From NCBI GenBank assembly GCA_950071875.1, contig CATMNW010000004.1, forward strand, positions 1-24,475: a stretch of 24,475 nt of DNA. Direction: 5' to 3'. The notes beneath the pieces are model-generated. The model did not search any database, had not been told where the DNA came from, and saw nothing but the letters and a program-made list of their open reading frames with translations. Numbering within the stretch: the stretch's first letter is position 1; every line of letters begins with the position of its first letter. Below, in pieces: positions 1 through 7,289 of this stretch. The translations under genes and the position numbers were made by a program. The DNA is from an uncultured Erythrobacteraceae bacterium (GTDB taxonomy: Bacteria > Pseudomonadota > Alphaproteobacteria > Sphingomonadales > Sphingomonadaceae).

Positions 1-85
1 TGTAAGCGCCACGCCGCTCCCCTCGTGCGGCGCATGAGGTGAATGTGCCAAGAATCCCCCTGATCGCGAGAGACGGAGGGTCGGG

Positions 86-517
86 GTGGGATCAGACGGC
101 AAAATGGACGCCCATTTGGACGTCCCAACTACTGGCTACGCAGGCCGGGTCGAGGTTCTGGAAGGTCCGACGGGCCGGCGGGTTCGCTCGGAGGCCGACA
201 AAGCGCGGATTGCTGCCGAGAGCCTGATGCCGGGGATGCAGGTGGCGGCGGTCGCACGCAAGCATGGCGTGACCCGCTGGCAGGTTTACGATTGGCGGCG
301 TCGCCTTCGACAGGGACGGCTGGCGCTGCCGGAAAGTATGGCGCCGATGTTCGCGCCGCTGCTGGTGGACGAAACATCGGCGCCCCAGCGGACGATGCGG
401 TCTCCGAAATCGCCGCCGGCGAAGGTGGAGATCGTGATCGACGACATGGTGATCCGGACGTCGGTTGACCTCGAGCACCTGCCGCAGGTGATCCGTGCGG
501 TGCGGGCCTCGCGATGA
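86..517 (+). CDS. tnpA: IS66 TnpA (OrfA) accessory transposition protein
   Basis: This 143-residue protein (about 137 from the alternative ATG at 104) has the IS66 OrfA layout. A helix-turn-helix at about residues 38-70 includes AAVARKHGVTRWQVYDWRR, followed by a Pro-rich linker and a C-terminal segment (VEIVIDDMVIRTSVDLEHL) typical of the family. The helix-turn-helix is assumed to bind the element ends, and the protein is needed for transposition alongside TnpB and TnpC. The stop TGA overlaps the tnpB start in an ATGA arrangement at 514-517, so the two are probably translationally coupled. I cannot decide between starts 86 and 104; neither has a strong ribosome binding site. Confidence 0.85.
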   Translation: MGSDGKMDAHLDVPTTGYAGRVEVLEGPTGRRVRSEADKARIAAESLMPGMQVAAVARKHGVTRWQVYDWRRRLRQGRLALPESMAPMFAPLLVDETSAPQRTMRSPKSPPAKVEIVIDDMVIRTSVDLEHLPQVIRAVRASR

Positions 518-867
518 TTGCACCGGGCGCCGATCTGAAGATCTACATGGCGACCCGTCCGGTCGACTTCCGGCGCGGCCTGGACGGGCTGGCGGCGGCG
601 GCGCAGGAGATGCTCGACCTCGATCCATTTGTCGGCGCCGCCTTCGTCTTTCGAGCCAAGAGGGCTGACCGGATCAAGATTCTGGTCTGGGATGGCACTG
701 GACTTGTGCTTATTTACAAGCGGCTCGAAGGTTCGAAGTTCGTCTGGCCGCAGGTTCGCAACGGCGTGATGCGCATATCACCGGCGATGTTCGCGGCCTT
801 GTTCGAAGGGCTGGACTGGCGACTGGTTCGCCGCGAGAGGGTGCGGCGCCCGCAGCTTGCAGGATGA
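514..867 (+). CDS. tnpB: IS66 TnpB (Orf2) protein
   Basis: At 117 residues this is the usual length for IS66 Orf2. It carries the family signature TRPVDFRRGLDGLAA near the N-terminus, then FVFRAKRADRIKILVWDGTG and IYKRLEGSKFVWP. The biochemical role of the IS66 TnpB protein is not settled, but it is required for efficient transposition of IS66 members. It is unrelated to the RNA-guided TnpB nucleases of IS200/IS605. The start codon overlaps the tnpA stop. Intact, with no frameshift seen. Confidence 0.92.
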   Translation: MIAPGADLKIYMATRPVDFRRGLDGLAAAAQEMLDLDPFVGAAFVFRAKRADRIKILVWDGTGLVLIYKRLEGSKFVWPQVRNGVMRISPAMFAALFEGLDWRLVRRERVRRPQLAG

Positions 868-935
868 GTGTGGCACAGTGACTCAGGCGCGTTGATCCGG
901 TGGCGCTATTGATGCTCATGTGCTTGATTTAGCGC

Positions 936-2501
936 ATGAATCTGATGGTGCTCCAGGAAGAGAACGAGCATTTGAAGGTGCTCCTCGCCGAGGCGCAAGC
1001 CGCTTTGGCCGCATCCGAAGAGGCGCGTCGTGGCCTGGAGGCCATCGTCGGTCAGCTGAACCACGAGAAGTTCGGAGCCAAGTCCGAAAAGCTGCATCCC
1101 GATCAATACCACCTGCCGCTCGAAGACGTGGCGATCGCGCAGGGCGTGCTCGATGCCGCGCAGGAAAAGGCACAACGGATCATCCAGGGCCGTTCGGACG
1201 GCACATCCGGTTCTGGCCGGCGCAACCGCGGCCACTTGCCTGCCCATCTGCCGCGGGTGGAGCGGATCATCGAACCCGAGAGCACGCTGTGCCCGTGCGG
1301 CTGCGGCGAGATGGCCAGGATCGGCGAGGACGTGAGTGAACGGTTGGACGTGGTTCCTGCACAGTTGCGCGTTCTGGTCACGCGCCGCCCGAAATACGCT
1401 TGCCGTCGCTGCTCGGGCGCGGTCGTGCAGGCGCATGCGCCCGAGCATGTGGTGCCTGGCGGTCTGCCGACCGAGGCGCTGATCGCCCAGGTCATCGTCG
1501 CCAAGTTCGGCGATCATTTGCCGTTCTACCGGCAGGCCGAGATCTACGCTCGGCAGGGCATCCAGCTGGATCGCGCGACACTGGGCAATTGGGCTGGCCG
1601 GGCCTGCTTCCATCTCAAGCCCGTCGCCAGTCACATGAGCTGGCATCTGGCTGGCGCGGATCGTCTGTTCATGGACGAGACCACGGCGCCGGTGCTCGAC
1701 CCCGGGCGCGGCAAGGTCAAGAAGGGCTTCTTCTGGGCGATCGCTTGCGATGATCGGGGCCATGGTGGCCAAGGCCCGCCCATCGTGCTGTTCCACTATG
1801 CGCCGGGGCGCGGCGGCGAGCATGCCGAACGTTTCCTCCAAGGCTTCGGCGGAGAGTTCCTGCAGGTTGACGCCTATGAGGGCTATGATCGGCTGACGCG
1901 CCTGGAACGGCTGCAAGGACCGTGGAAACTCGTCCATTGCTGGGCTCATCTGCGCCGACGTTTTGTGAAGCTGGCACGCAACACCAAGTCCCCGATCGCC
2001 GAAGCCGCCGTGCGCCAGATCGCTACGCTCTACGCCGTCGAAGCGACGGTGCGCGGCATGACGCCACAAGCCCGGCTCGCCGCTCGACAACAGCACTCCT
2101 CCCCGATCATCGCCGCCTTGAAGCCGTGGTTTGAAAAGCAACTGTCGATGATCTCCTCGGGCTCAAAGCTGGCCGAAGACATTCGCTATGGTCTTGCCCA
2201 TTGGGAAGGGCTCACCCGCTTCCTGGACGATGGCCGGCTCGAGCTCGACACCAACCCGGTCGAAAACGCCATCCGCCCGATATGCCTGACCAGAAAGAAT
2301 GCCCTGTTTGCTGGCCATGAGGTCGGGGCCGAAAACTGGGCGCTGCTCTCATCCGTCGTGGCCACCTGCAAGCTCAACGACGTCAATCCCGTTGCCTACC
2401 TCGCCGAAACCCTCGACGCCATCATCAACGGCCATCCGCAGAGCCAGATCGAGGAACTCATGCCTTGGCGATTCCGGAAAACTTCAAGCCCAAATCCGTA
2501 G
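936..2501 (+). CDS. tnpC: IS66 TnpC DDE transposase
   Basis: This 521-residue protein has the full IS66 transposase architecture. It starts with an N-terminal coiled coil (about residues 1-60, EENEHLKVLLAEAQAAL) and a LNHEKFGAKSEKL motif. A zinc-finger-like CPCGCGEM segment with a downstream CRRC follows at about 110-155. The catalytic core comes next: the first Asp in FMDETTAPVLDPG, the second in LQVDAYEGYDRL, and the Glu in LDTNPVENAIRPICLTRKN, followed by the conserved FAGHEVGAENWALLSS. It catalyses cut and strand transfer of the element ends. The stop codon touches the right inverted repeat. It appears full length and intact. Confidence 0.93.
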   Translation: MNLMVLQEENEHLKVLLAEAQAALAASEEARRGLEAIVGQLNHEKFGAKSEKLHPDQYHLPLEDVAIAQGVLDAAQEKAQRIIQGRSDGTSGSGRRNRGHLPAHLPRVERIIEPESTLCPCGCGEMARIGEDVSERLDVVPAQLRVLVTRRPKYACRRCSGAVVQAHAPEHVVPGGLPTEALIAQVIVAKFGDHLPFYRQAEIYARQGIQLDRATLGNWAGRACFHLKPVASHMSWHLAGADRLFMDETTAPVLDPGRGKVKKGFFWAIACDDRGHGGQGPPIVLFHYAPGRGGEHAERFLQGFGGEFLQVDAYEGYDRLTRLERLQGPWKLVHCWAHLRRRFVKLARNTKSPIAEAAVRQIATLYAVEATVRGMTPQARLAARQQHSSPIIAALKPWFEKQLSMISSGSKLAEDIRYGLAHWEGLTRFLDDGRLELDTNPVENAIRPICLTRKNALFAGHEVGAENWALLSSVVATCKLNDVNPVAYLAETLDAIINGHPQSQIEELMPWRFRKTSSPNP

Positions 2502-2521
2502 GCGATCGGCGAGGCGCTTAC

Positions 2522-2990
2522 ACATAACTCCGAGCTTCAGCTCGATATACCGGACCGCTTTTTCTTCGATTTCGAGGAGGGCGGTGCGACGTTCGGCATC
2601 TATGCGGGCCACAGCGCTGTCGCCGCCAATAGCGTCCAGCTTGTCGGCCGCTCGCGTCTGTCGGACAAGCTGTTGCTGTATCGCTTCGTCAAGATCCCGA
2701 AGCCGTTGCTCGCTTTCAGCCTTCTCGATCACAATACCATTAAAGTCGAGAGAATCCAAAATCGAACACGCCTGGACGATTCCCTCTACCGCAAGTTCAG
2801 CCGACAATTGCTCCTCAAGTTCGGTGAGGGTAGCGCGCAGACGATCCCTGTTCCGCAACAGTTCGTCGCGTTCCACGACTCCGGCTAGAGTTCTTACGCC
2901 AAAGGCGCTCAAGACCTCGTTCTTGCGGCGCTCATGCGCCGCGATTTCGGCGTCGAGGGTTTCGCGGGCAATAAACGCGAAAGGGCAGCG
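2522..2990 (-). pseudogene. YhaN-like coiled-coil ATPase, internal fragment cut by IS66
   Basis: Read leftward, this stretch encodes a long charged coiled coil (AAHERRKNEVLSAFG, RDRLRATLTELEEQLSAEL), then LDAIGGDSAVARIDAERR and EIEEKAVRYIELKLGVM. It stops being host sequence at 2522, exactly where the IS66 right end begins. The ending resembles the region just before the C-terminal Walker B half of YhaN-type AAA/SMC-like ATP-binding proteins, where similar sequence continues into a conserved tyrosine/arginine helix. The N-terminal Walker A half is absent upstream, since another gene starts at 3038. The piece is therefore truncated at both ends. YhaN proteins are usually paired with a YhaO/SbcD-like nuclease; none is seen here. 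Family assignment is from pattern recognition. Confidence 0.6.
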
Positions 2991-3037
2991 CCTGTGAAGG
3001 CAGGCACCGGAACGCCATCGCGCGAAGAGGCATTCGC

Positions 3038-3472
3038 ATGCTGCAGAAACTCCTGATCGCCTGGATTGTGGCGGCGGCATTTTCTTCTGCCGTCGCGGAG
3101 GAAGCCATGCAGGGCGCGAATGCATCGCCGGTCGGAACCTATCTGTGGCTTTCCGGGCCCGAAAAGCCGCCGTCGGATGCCGATTGCGGCGATCTGGTCG
3201 AGCGGGTGAAGCCGAGCATGGAAAAGGCCGAAATGTCGCTTTGGGGCAGGCTTCCGGAGAACGATCCAGCGGCGGAGTCCTTCTTCCTCTTTCTGTCCGA
3301 GACCCGGATGGAGCCGACCTACGCAGCGGAAGGCGACTATGATTTCGGCGACGTGGAGCTTGGAGCGACCCGCAACGGGATCACGCCGTTCACCATCGTG
3401 CCGGACGACCACCGCGACATGAAGCTAGAGGGCGTGATCACTTCCGAGCCGGGCGTCGGACGCTTGCCGTGA
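3038..3472 (+). CDS. Secreted protein of unknown function
   Basis: I do not recognise this 144-residue protein. It begins with a clear signal peptide (KLLIAWIVAAAFSSAVA, cleavage expected after residue 20). The mature part is acidic and includes YLWLSGPEKPPSDADCGDL and FFLFLSETRMEPTYAAEGDYDFG. One cysteine (DADCGD) is visible in the mature part. A GAAGAGG purine run about 10 bases before the ATG at 3038 supports the start. It stands alone between the YhaN remnant and a 300-base region with only a tiny ORF, so context gives no role. A periplasmic location is inferred from the signal peptide only. Confidence 0.6.
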   Translation: MLQKLLIAWIVAAAFSSAVAEEAMQGANASPVGTYLWLSGPEKPPSDADCGDLVERVKPSMEKAEMSLWGRLPENDPAAESFFLFLSETRMEPTYAAEGDYDFGDVELGATRNGITPFTIVPDDHRDMKLEGVITSEPGVGRLP

Positions 3473-3514
3473 CTATCCACGGAATCCCTCTCGATGGCGG
3501 CACGCACGACCGGA

Positions 3515-3676
3515 CTACCTGGTTTTGCCGCTTCGGGGACACAGGAATCGAAACCTAGTCCGGATGCATGGTGATTTGCCGAGGCAGATCAGATAGATCT
3601 TCACCAGCATGGCCGTAACGAACATGAGGCCCGCTCCGGCGGCCAGTCCAAGAAGCTCGCAACTCCTTGGAATCAT
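3515..3676 (-). CDS. Possible small single-pass membrane protein
   Basis: This 53-codon leftward reading frame lies in the otherwise empty 3473-3785 stretch. It has one convincing hydrophobic segment (LLGLAAGAGLMFVTAMLV, about residues 8-25) followed by a basic tail (CIRTRFRFLCPRSGKTR). Topology would be one membrane span with a positively charged end, presumably inside. No good ribosome binding site precedes the ATG, so it may be a real small protein or the tail of a decayed membrane gene. I recognise no family. The rest of 3473-3785 shows nothing I can name. Confidence 0.28.
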   Translation of the reverse strand: MIPRSCELLGLAAGAGLMFVTAMLVKIYLICLGKSPCIRTRFRFLCPRSGKTR

Positions 3677-3785
3677 CCAAACCCCGGCTACTCAACCTCT
3701 TTCGAAACGGCCTCTTAGGAGAGGCAGTATTCTTGGGTCTACCCGTCGTAATCGCGGAGATGAAGGCGCGTATAGTAGCCGCGCG

Positions 3786-4139
3786 TCACGAAACGGGGGT
3801 CTCGCAATAGGCTTTCCAGAGGTCCTGCTTCCAGTCGAATGGTAACGTGGCATGCACCTGAAATCGATAGTCTCCGAACCCTACATAAGCAGGCGCCGCA
3901 CAGCGAATCCGAGCATGGTGACTGCTTCTGTCATAAAAGGTCATCGCGCCTGTTGCGTTGATTTTAGCGAGGCCGATCGAGACGTCGAAATCGTAGCCGC
4001 TTTCCTCGGGTACCCGGACACCGATCACGCTCATCTGGATAGAAGTCTGGTCAGGAAAATGCGCAGTGTAGAACACGCGGGGTTCGGATTGGGCCGCGCC
4101 CACTAGCATCACGCCTGCGACTACCACGACGGCACGCAT
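3786..4139 (-). CDS. Small secreted protein of unknown function
   Basis: The 117-residue product opens with a short signal peptide (MRAVVVVAGVMLVGAAQS, cleavage near residue 18). The mature part looks like a compact beta-rich domain (RVFYTAHFPDQTSIQMSVIG, FDVSIGLAKINATGAM) and has two cysteines, IRCAAP and the near-terminal AYCET, that could form a disulfide in the periplasm. It ends DWKQDLWKAYCETPVS. A purine-rich GGGAGGAG motif sits just before the start, at about 4143-4150. I do not know the family. No partner gene is adjacent; the upstream neighbour is oriented the other way. Confidence 0.55.
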   Translation of the reverse strand: MRAVVVVAGVMLVGAAQSEPRVFYTAHFPDQTSIQMSVIGVRVPEESGYDFDVSIGLAKINATGAMTFYDRSSHHARIRCAAPAYVGFGDYRFQVHATLPFDWKQDLWKAYCETPVS

Positions 4140-4281
4140 AATCTCCTCCCAAGAGAACCTCCATACAGTAGCATCATTGCTGCCACTTTGCGAACATGAA
4201 GTGACTTTACGCGTACGGCAGAGCGTTCACTTTTGCGTTCGTTTGCTTGACATCTGCAACGAACAAGTGTGGGAACAACTT

Positions 4282-4346
4282 ATGGTCAGCGGTTCGTCCA
4301 GATTCGGCATGGTGCTGCGCGCGTTCATCGCGGGCATGTTCCTGCT
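4282..4346 (+). pseudogene. Start of a membrane-protein gene cut off by IS debris
   Basis: From the ATG at 4282 the frame reads MVSGSSRFGMVLRAFIAGMF, a basic start leading into a hydrophobic stretch, and runs into the probable ISAs1 terminus (CAGCGGAATCGGGTGAAG, 4347-4364). The frame then ends at a stop formed at the junction. This looks like the first 20 or so codons of an inner-membrane or exported protein whose remainder was lost. Too little remains to name it. Confidence 0.3.
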
Positions 4347-4364
4347 CAGCGGAATCGGGTGAAG

Positions 4365-5340
4365 CTATTTTCTGATGAGGCTTGCGAGGAATTCGTCGTC
4401 CCAGGCGGCGACTTTTCGTCGAAGTCGGATTGAGTCCTTGCTGTTGGCGCGTCGGATGAGGTTGAGGGCGATGTGCTTGATCGTGGTGAAGTTTGCCGGT
4501 GCGTGATCGGTTCGCAGGCGGCATTCATCGTCGCGGAAGACCATGTCCATGACCCAGTGCAGGGCATTCTCGACGGCCCAGTGATCGCGCACGACGGCCG
4601 CCATCTCGCTGGCCGGCAGCGTGAGCGAGGTAATGAAGAAGCGGGTCTCGGTTTCGATCCTGTCCTTCAGTTCGCGCCTGCTGTCGACGACGACGACGCC
4701 CTTGAGGCCCGGCCAGCCATGGCGCTCCTGCAGCCATGCCACGTCATGGATGACGGTGGTGGTTCTAGTCTCGATGCGGCCGTGGTCGGCATCGACGCTC
4801 GGGGCGGCCGCGGTGACGGTCGTGTCCTTGAAGGACCTGGCCTTCTGCTCCCTGACGAAGAGTTCGACATCCTCGCGCAGCGATCCTTGATTGCCCTTGA
4901 GGGCAAGGACATAGTCGGCTCGCCGGTCGATGATCTTGCGGGCGACGTCGCGCTGGCAGCCGATCGCGTCGATGGTGACGATGGCGCCCTCGATGGCGAG
5001 CATGTCCAACAGCTTGGGGATGGCGACGATCTCGTTGGCCTTGTCGGCCACTTTGACCTGGGCGAGCACGAGGCGCTGGCGCGCGGCGAAGGCCGAGACC
5101 ATGTGGACCGGCGCCTTGGCGCCTTTCGAGCGGCGCAGGGTCTTGCCATCGATCGCGACGACGTCGGCCGCGACGCCGGTCTGGGAAGAGACCCAGGTGG
5201 CAAAGCAGCGCTGGAACTGCTCGGCATCGAGGCTGGCTAGGATGTCGCCCAGATGATCGTGCGCGGGCGTGCCGTCCGCAAAGGGCCGGAACCGCCGCAG
5301 CAATCCGAGCTTGTCGCCCGTGAAGAAACCGGTTTTGTCA
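4365..5340 (-). pseudogene. ISAs1-family transposase, N-terminally truncated
   Basis: About 312-325 codons are open, with the catalytic triad of the ISAs1/H-repeat family. The first Asp lies in DVVAIDGKTLRRS, the second in IVTIDAIGCQRDVA, and the Glu in DHWAVENALHWVMDMVFRDDE. The C-terminus (NFTTIKHIALNLIRR, ending FLASLIRK) is normal. Family members are about 370 residues. Here the first 50-60 residues (the N-terminal helical domain) are missing, because at about 5340 the sequence changes to the tail of an IS5-type transposase. The frame starts only at a TTG at 5303 with no convincing ribosome binding site. I call it inactive. Confidence 0.82.
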
Positions 5341-6013
5341 GGCGACGCGTATGTGTCCTGCGCTGCTCCGGAACAGAAGGGCGGCGAGGATCAGCAACAA
5401 GAGCTTCCTGAACCATGCCAGGAGGAGCCTGAGGTTGTGGCCGATGGCACCGAGCAGGACGTTGATGACGTCTCCGTTGGCGCCTTTGAGGGCGTTTCGT
5501 TCGAGATGGCCGTCCTGCTTCATATGGCCGATGACCGGCTCGATCGCATTTCGTCGTCGCAGTTCGCACCTGATGGTGGGCGAGACGACGCCGCGCGTGT
5601 TGGAGACATGGACCTCCAGTCCCTCGCGATTGACCCCATAGCCGCGATAGCCGCGGTCGACATAGGCGCGGGCGGGCTTCCTTCCGGTGACGCGGGCGAC
5701 CCGGTCGAGCTGATTGCCGAGCGTGTGGCCGTCATAGGGATTGCCGGGCAGCGACAAGGCGCCGAGCACGAACTGGCCGCCCTTGCAGCGCTCGTTGGTG
5801 GTCGCGAGAGAGGCCTTCACCCCGAACTCGTATCGGGTGCGCGCCTTGCCCTTGCCGATGCATTCGACCTCCGGGGCATGGAAGGCAGAGAGCTTCTGGG
5901 TGTCACCGGGCTTCTGGCCATGGATCGTCCGGGCCCGCTCCAGGACGTTCTCGAGAGTATTCATCCGCACCGGGTCGCCGGCGATCTTGCGCTCGATGTC
6001 GCGGATCGCCTGC
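5338..6013 (-). pseudogene. IS5-type transposase, C-terminal part only
   Basis: This leftward frame encodes the C-terminal half of an IS5-group transposase. It runs from IRDIERKIAGDPVRM, through LSAFHAPEVECIGKGKAR and GGQFVLGALSLPGNPYDGH, to the catalytic Asp in ARAYVDRGYRGYG and the Glu in RRRNAIEPVIGHMKQDGHLE. It ends normally (NLRLLLAWFRKLLLLILAALL). Full-length relatives are roughly twice this size. Upstream of about 6013 an in-frame stop occurs and homology ceases, so the N-terminal half with the first Asp is gone. The GTG at 5970 is merely an in-frame codon. Confidence 0.8.
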
Positions 6014-6059
6014 CCGCTGGGCTACGGCGTGCCGCATAGCGTTCCTGCTCCGCTCAACC

Positions 6060-6175
6060 TTAGCGTACATTTTCGCACTGCTCTTGTTCCGACCCCAAGA
6101 AGGGATCCTGAGTACCAGTCCACAGCTCCAGGCCGCCATTGTGGTCGAATCTGGCGACGGCCGCTGCGGTGCTTG
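6060..6175 (-). pseudogene. Possible remnant of a xanthine-dehydrogenase-type molybdopterin subunit
   Basis: On the minus strand a short open stretch reads STAAAVARFDHNGGLELW, then TGTQDPFLGSEQ, and ends at a stop at 6060-6062. A sequence of the form A-W/F-D...LELWTGTQ-P-F is typical of the molybdenum-binding subunit of xanthine dehydrogenase/isoquinoline oxidoreductase-type enzymes. Only about 35 residues are present and the flanks do not continue the family. Treat it as a hint of a lost gene, not an annotation. Nothing else identifiable lies between 6013 and 6261. Confidence 0.25.
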
Positions 6176-6261
6176 GCAGCTATGCGCCCGCCCGGTTGCA
6201 CCCCGCCGCTGGGCAGAACCGGCACGTCCACCCGATGTTCCCAAATTTTTGATCCAGCAGC

Positions 6262-6534
6262 TTAACGGCAGATCCTCTCAAACACCTTCACCAGTTCCTG
6301 GAACTTGCGCCGCTGCTCGCGCGGATCGTTGGCTATGATCGCATCCTCGACGCAGGTGTCGGCGTGATCCTGAAGGATGAGTATTTCCACTTGCGAAAGC
6401 GCCGACCGGATCGCCATGACCTGATGGAGAATATCGAGGCAGTAGCGGTCTTCCCCGATCATTCCGGCTATGCCCCGCACCTGCCCTTCAATGCGGGCAA
6501 GTCGCCGCAGTGCTGCTTCCTTCCGGTCTTTCAT
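6262..6534 (-). CDS. csoR: CsoR-type copper-sensing repressor
   Basis: This 90-residue, all-helical protein belongs to the CsoR/RcnR/FrmR family (RLARIEGQVRGIAGMIGEDRYC near the N-terminus). The metal-site residues are Cys32, His57 and Cys61 (YCLDIL and QDHADTCVEDAI). This is the Cys-His-Cys set of CsoR copper sensors; RcnR has additional His ligands and FrmR lacks the last Cys. Such proteins repress their operator when copper-free and release it on Cu(I) binding. The gene is divergent from the cytochrome c/DUF305 pair, with a matching operator between them (6618-6636). It therefore most likely represses both itself and those two genes. A CAAGGATT ribosome binding site precedes the ATG. Confidence 0.9.
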   Translation of the reverse strand: MKDRKEAALRRLARIEGQVRGIAGMIGEDRYCLDILHQVMAIRSALSQVEILILQDHADTCVEDAIIANDPREQRRKFQELVKVFERICR

Positions 6535-6617
6535 GTCGGAATCCTTGTTGCAGAGGAAGAACGACGCATGCCGATCAAGGTTTCGCGGAACTTTGCGCTG
6601 CTTTGTCGGTTAGCCGG

Positions 6618-6636
6618 AATACCCCCAACGGGTATT
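6618..6636. promoter_or_regulatory. CsoR-type operator
   Basis: AATACCC (6618-6624), a 5-base spacer CCAAC, then GGGTATT (6630-6636) form a perfect 7-base inverted repeat. G/C tracts flanked by AT-rich ATAC/GTAT steps are the known style of CsoR operators. It lies between csoR (leftward, start 6534) and the cytochrome c gene (rightward, start 6678). It could control both directions. Confidence 0.75.
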
Positions 6637-6677
6637 CACGCGCAGAGAGGCGGCCCTCGGCAAGTTGGAGAGGATAA

Positions 6678-7271
6678 ATGCAAAAGCATCCAGCGATCAT
6701 CGGCATCTTCGGCGGGATAGTTGGCACCGTGCTCGTCGGCATCGCTGTGTGGCTGCTCATCGCCTATACCGGCGCCTACAACGTTGCTGCCTCCCAGCAG
6801 CATTTCGATCCTGTTCGGTGGACGCTGGATACGACACGGAACCGTTCGATCGCCAACCGGGCTGGCGGCGCCGACATATCCGAAACCGCGCCTGAAAGCG
6901 TGCTGTCGGACGGCGCGCGGCACTACGCGCAAAGCTGCGCCTATTGCCATGGCGCTCCGGGCGAAGAGCCCGCCGAATGGTCGCGTGGAATGCGGCCCGA
7001 GCCGCCGCATCTGAGTGAGGCCGCAAGCGAGTGGTCCAAGCAGGAAATCCACTGGATCGTCACCAATGGCATCAAGATGACGGGCATGCCGGCTTTCGGC
7101 GCGCATCACAGCGCCAATGAAATCGCAGCGATCACTTCTTTCGTCAGCGCACTGCCGGGGTTGACGCCGGACGACTACACAAGACTGGCCGGTCGCGCCT
7201 CGGGGCAAGCGGAGCAGGGCAGTTCAACGCCAGCGGGTTCGTCGCGAGATACGCAGCCCGAAGACGAGTAG
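6678..7271 (+). CDS. Membrane-anchored c-type cytochrome
   Basis: The 197-residue protein has one N-terminal membrane anchor (about residues 7-30, IIGIFGGIVGTVLVGIAVWL) and then a periplasmic class I cytochrome c domain. The heme attachment motif is C87-A-Y-C90-H91, and the axial methionine is probably Met137 in GIKMTGMPAFG. The C-terminal 35 residues are polar and low-complexity. It would carry electrons on the outer face of the inner membrane. The start follows GGAGAGGATAA. It lies 18 bases before the DUF305 gene, so the two form an operon controlled by the CsoR operator upstream. Copper regulation of a cytochrome of this kind is inferred from context only; the electron partner is unknown. 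Confidence 0.85.
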   Translation: MQKHPAIIGIFGGIVGTVLVGIAVWLLIAYTGAYNVAASQQHFDPVRWTLDTTRNRSIANRAGGADISETAPESVLSDGARHYAQSCAYCHGAPGEEPAEWSRGMRPEPPHLSEAASEWSKQEIHWIVTNGIKMTGMPAFGAHHSANEIAAITSFVSALPGLTPDDYTRLAGRASGQAEQGSSTPAGSSRDTQPEDE

Positions 7272-7289
7272 GCAGGGAGGAGAACGAGA

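Larger units (their letters stand above)
2..2521 (+). mobile_element. IS66-family insertion sequence, complete
   Basis: The left end reads GTAAGCGCCACGCCG from base 2. The reverse complement of the right end, ending at 2521, reads GTAAGCGCCTCGCCG, so the terminal inverted repeats match for 9 bases, differ at one and match for 5 more. Between them lie the three genes of a classical IS66 element (tnpA, tnpB, tnpC) in the right order and all open. Established knowledge: IS66 elements duplicate 8 bp of target. The left flank is outside the window, so the candidate duplication at 2522-2529 cannot be compared. The right end lies inside a leftward YhaN-like gene fragment, so this insertion disrupted a host gene. 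All three genes look intact, so the element may be active. Confidence 0.88.
4347..6015 (-). mobile_element. Composite scrap of ISAs1-type and IS5-type elements
   Basis: Two transposase genes on the minus strand abut without an intact left end for either. The upstream one is the 3' part of an IS5-type transposase (5338 to about 6010). The downstream one is an ISAs1-type transposase lacking its N-terminus (4365 to about 5340). The sequence CAGCGGAATCGGGTGAAG at 4347-4364 is a plausible outer end of the ISAs1 piece. The join at about 5330-5345 is probably a deletion or a nested insertion. Neither piece is likely to move on its own. Confidence 0.6.

Noticed and set aside
906..2141. A 411-codon leftward frame opposite IS66 tnpC
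   Set aside because: Antisense shadow of a conserved transposase in GC-rich DNA.
4247..4290. TTGACA as a sigma-70 -35 box upstream of 4282
   Set aside because: No acceptable -10 at 16-18 bases; the downstream gene is a short remnant.
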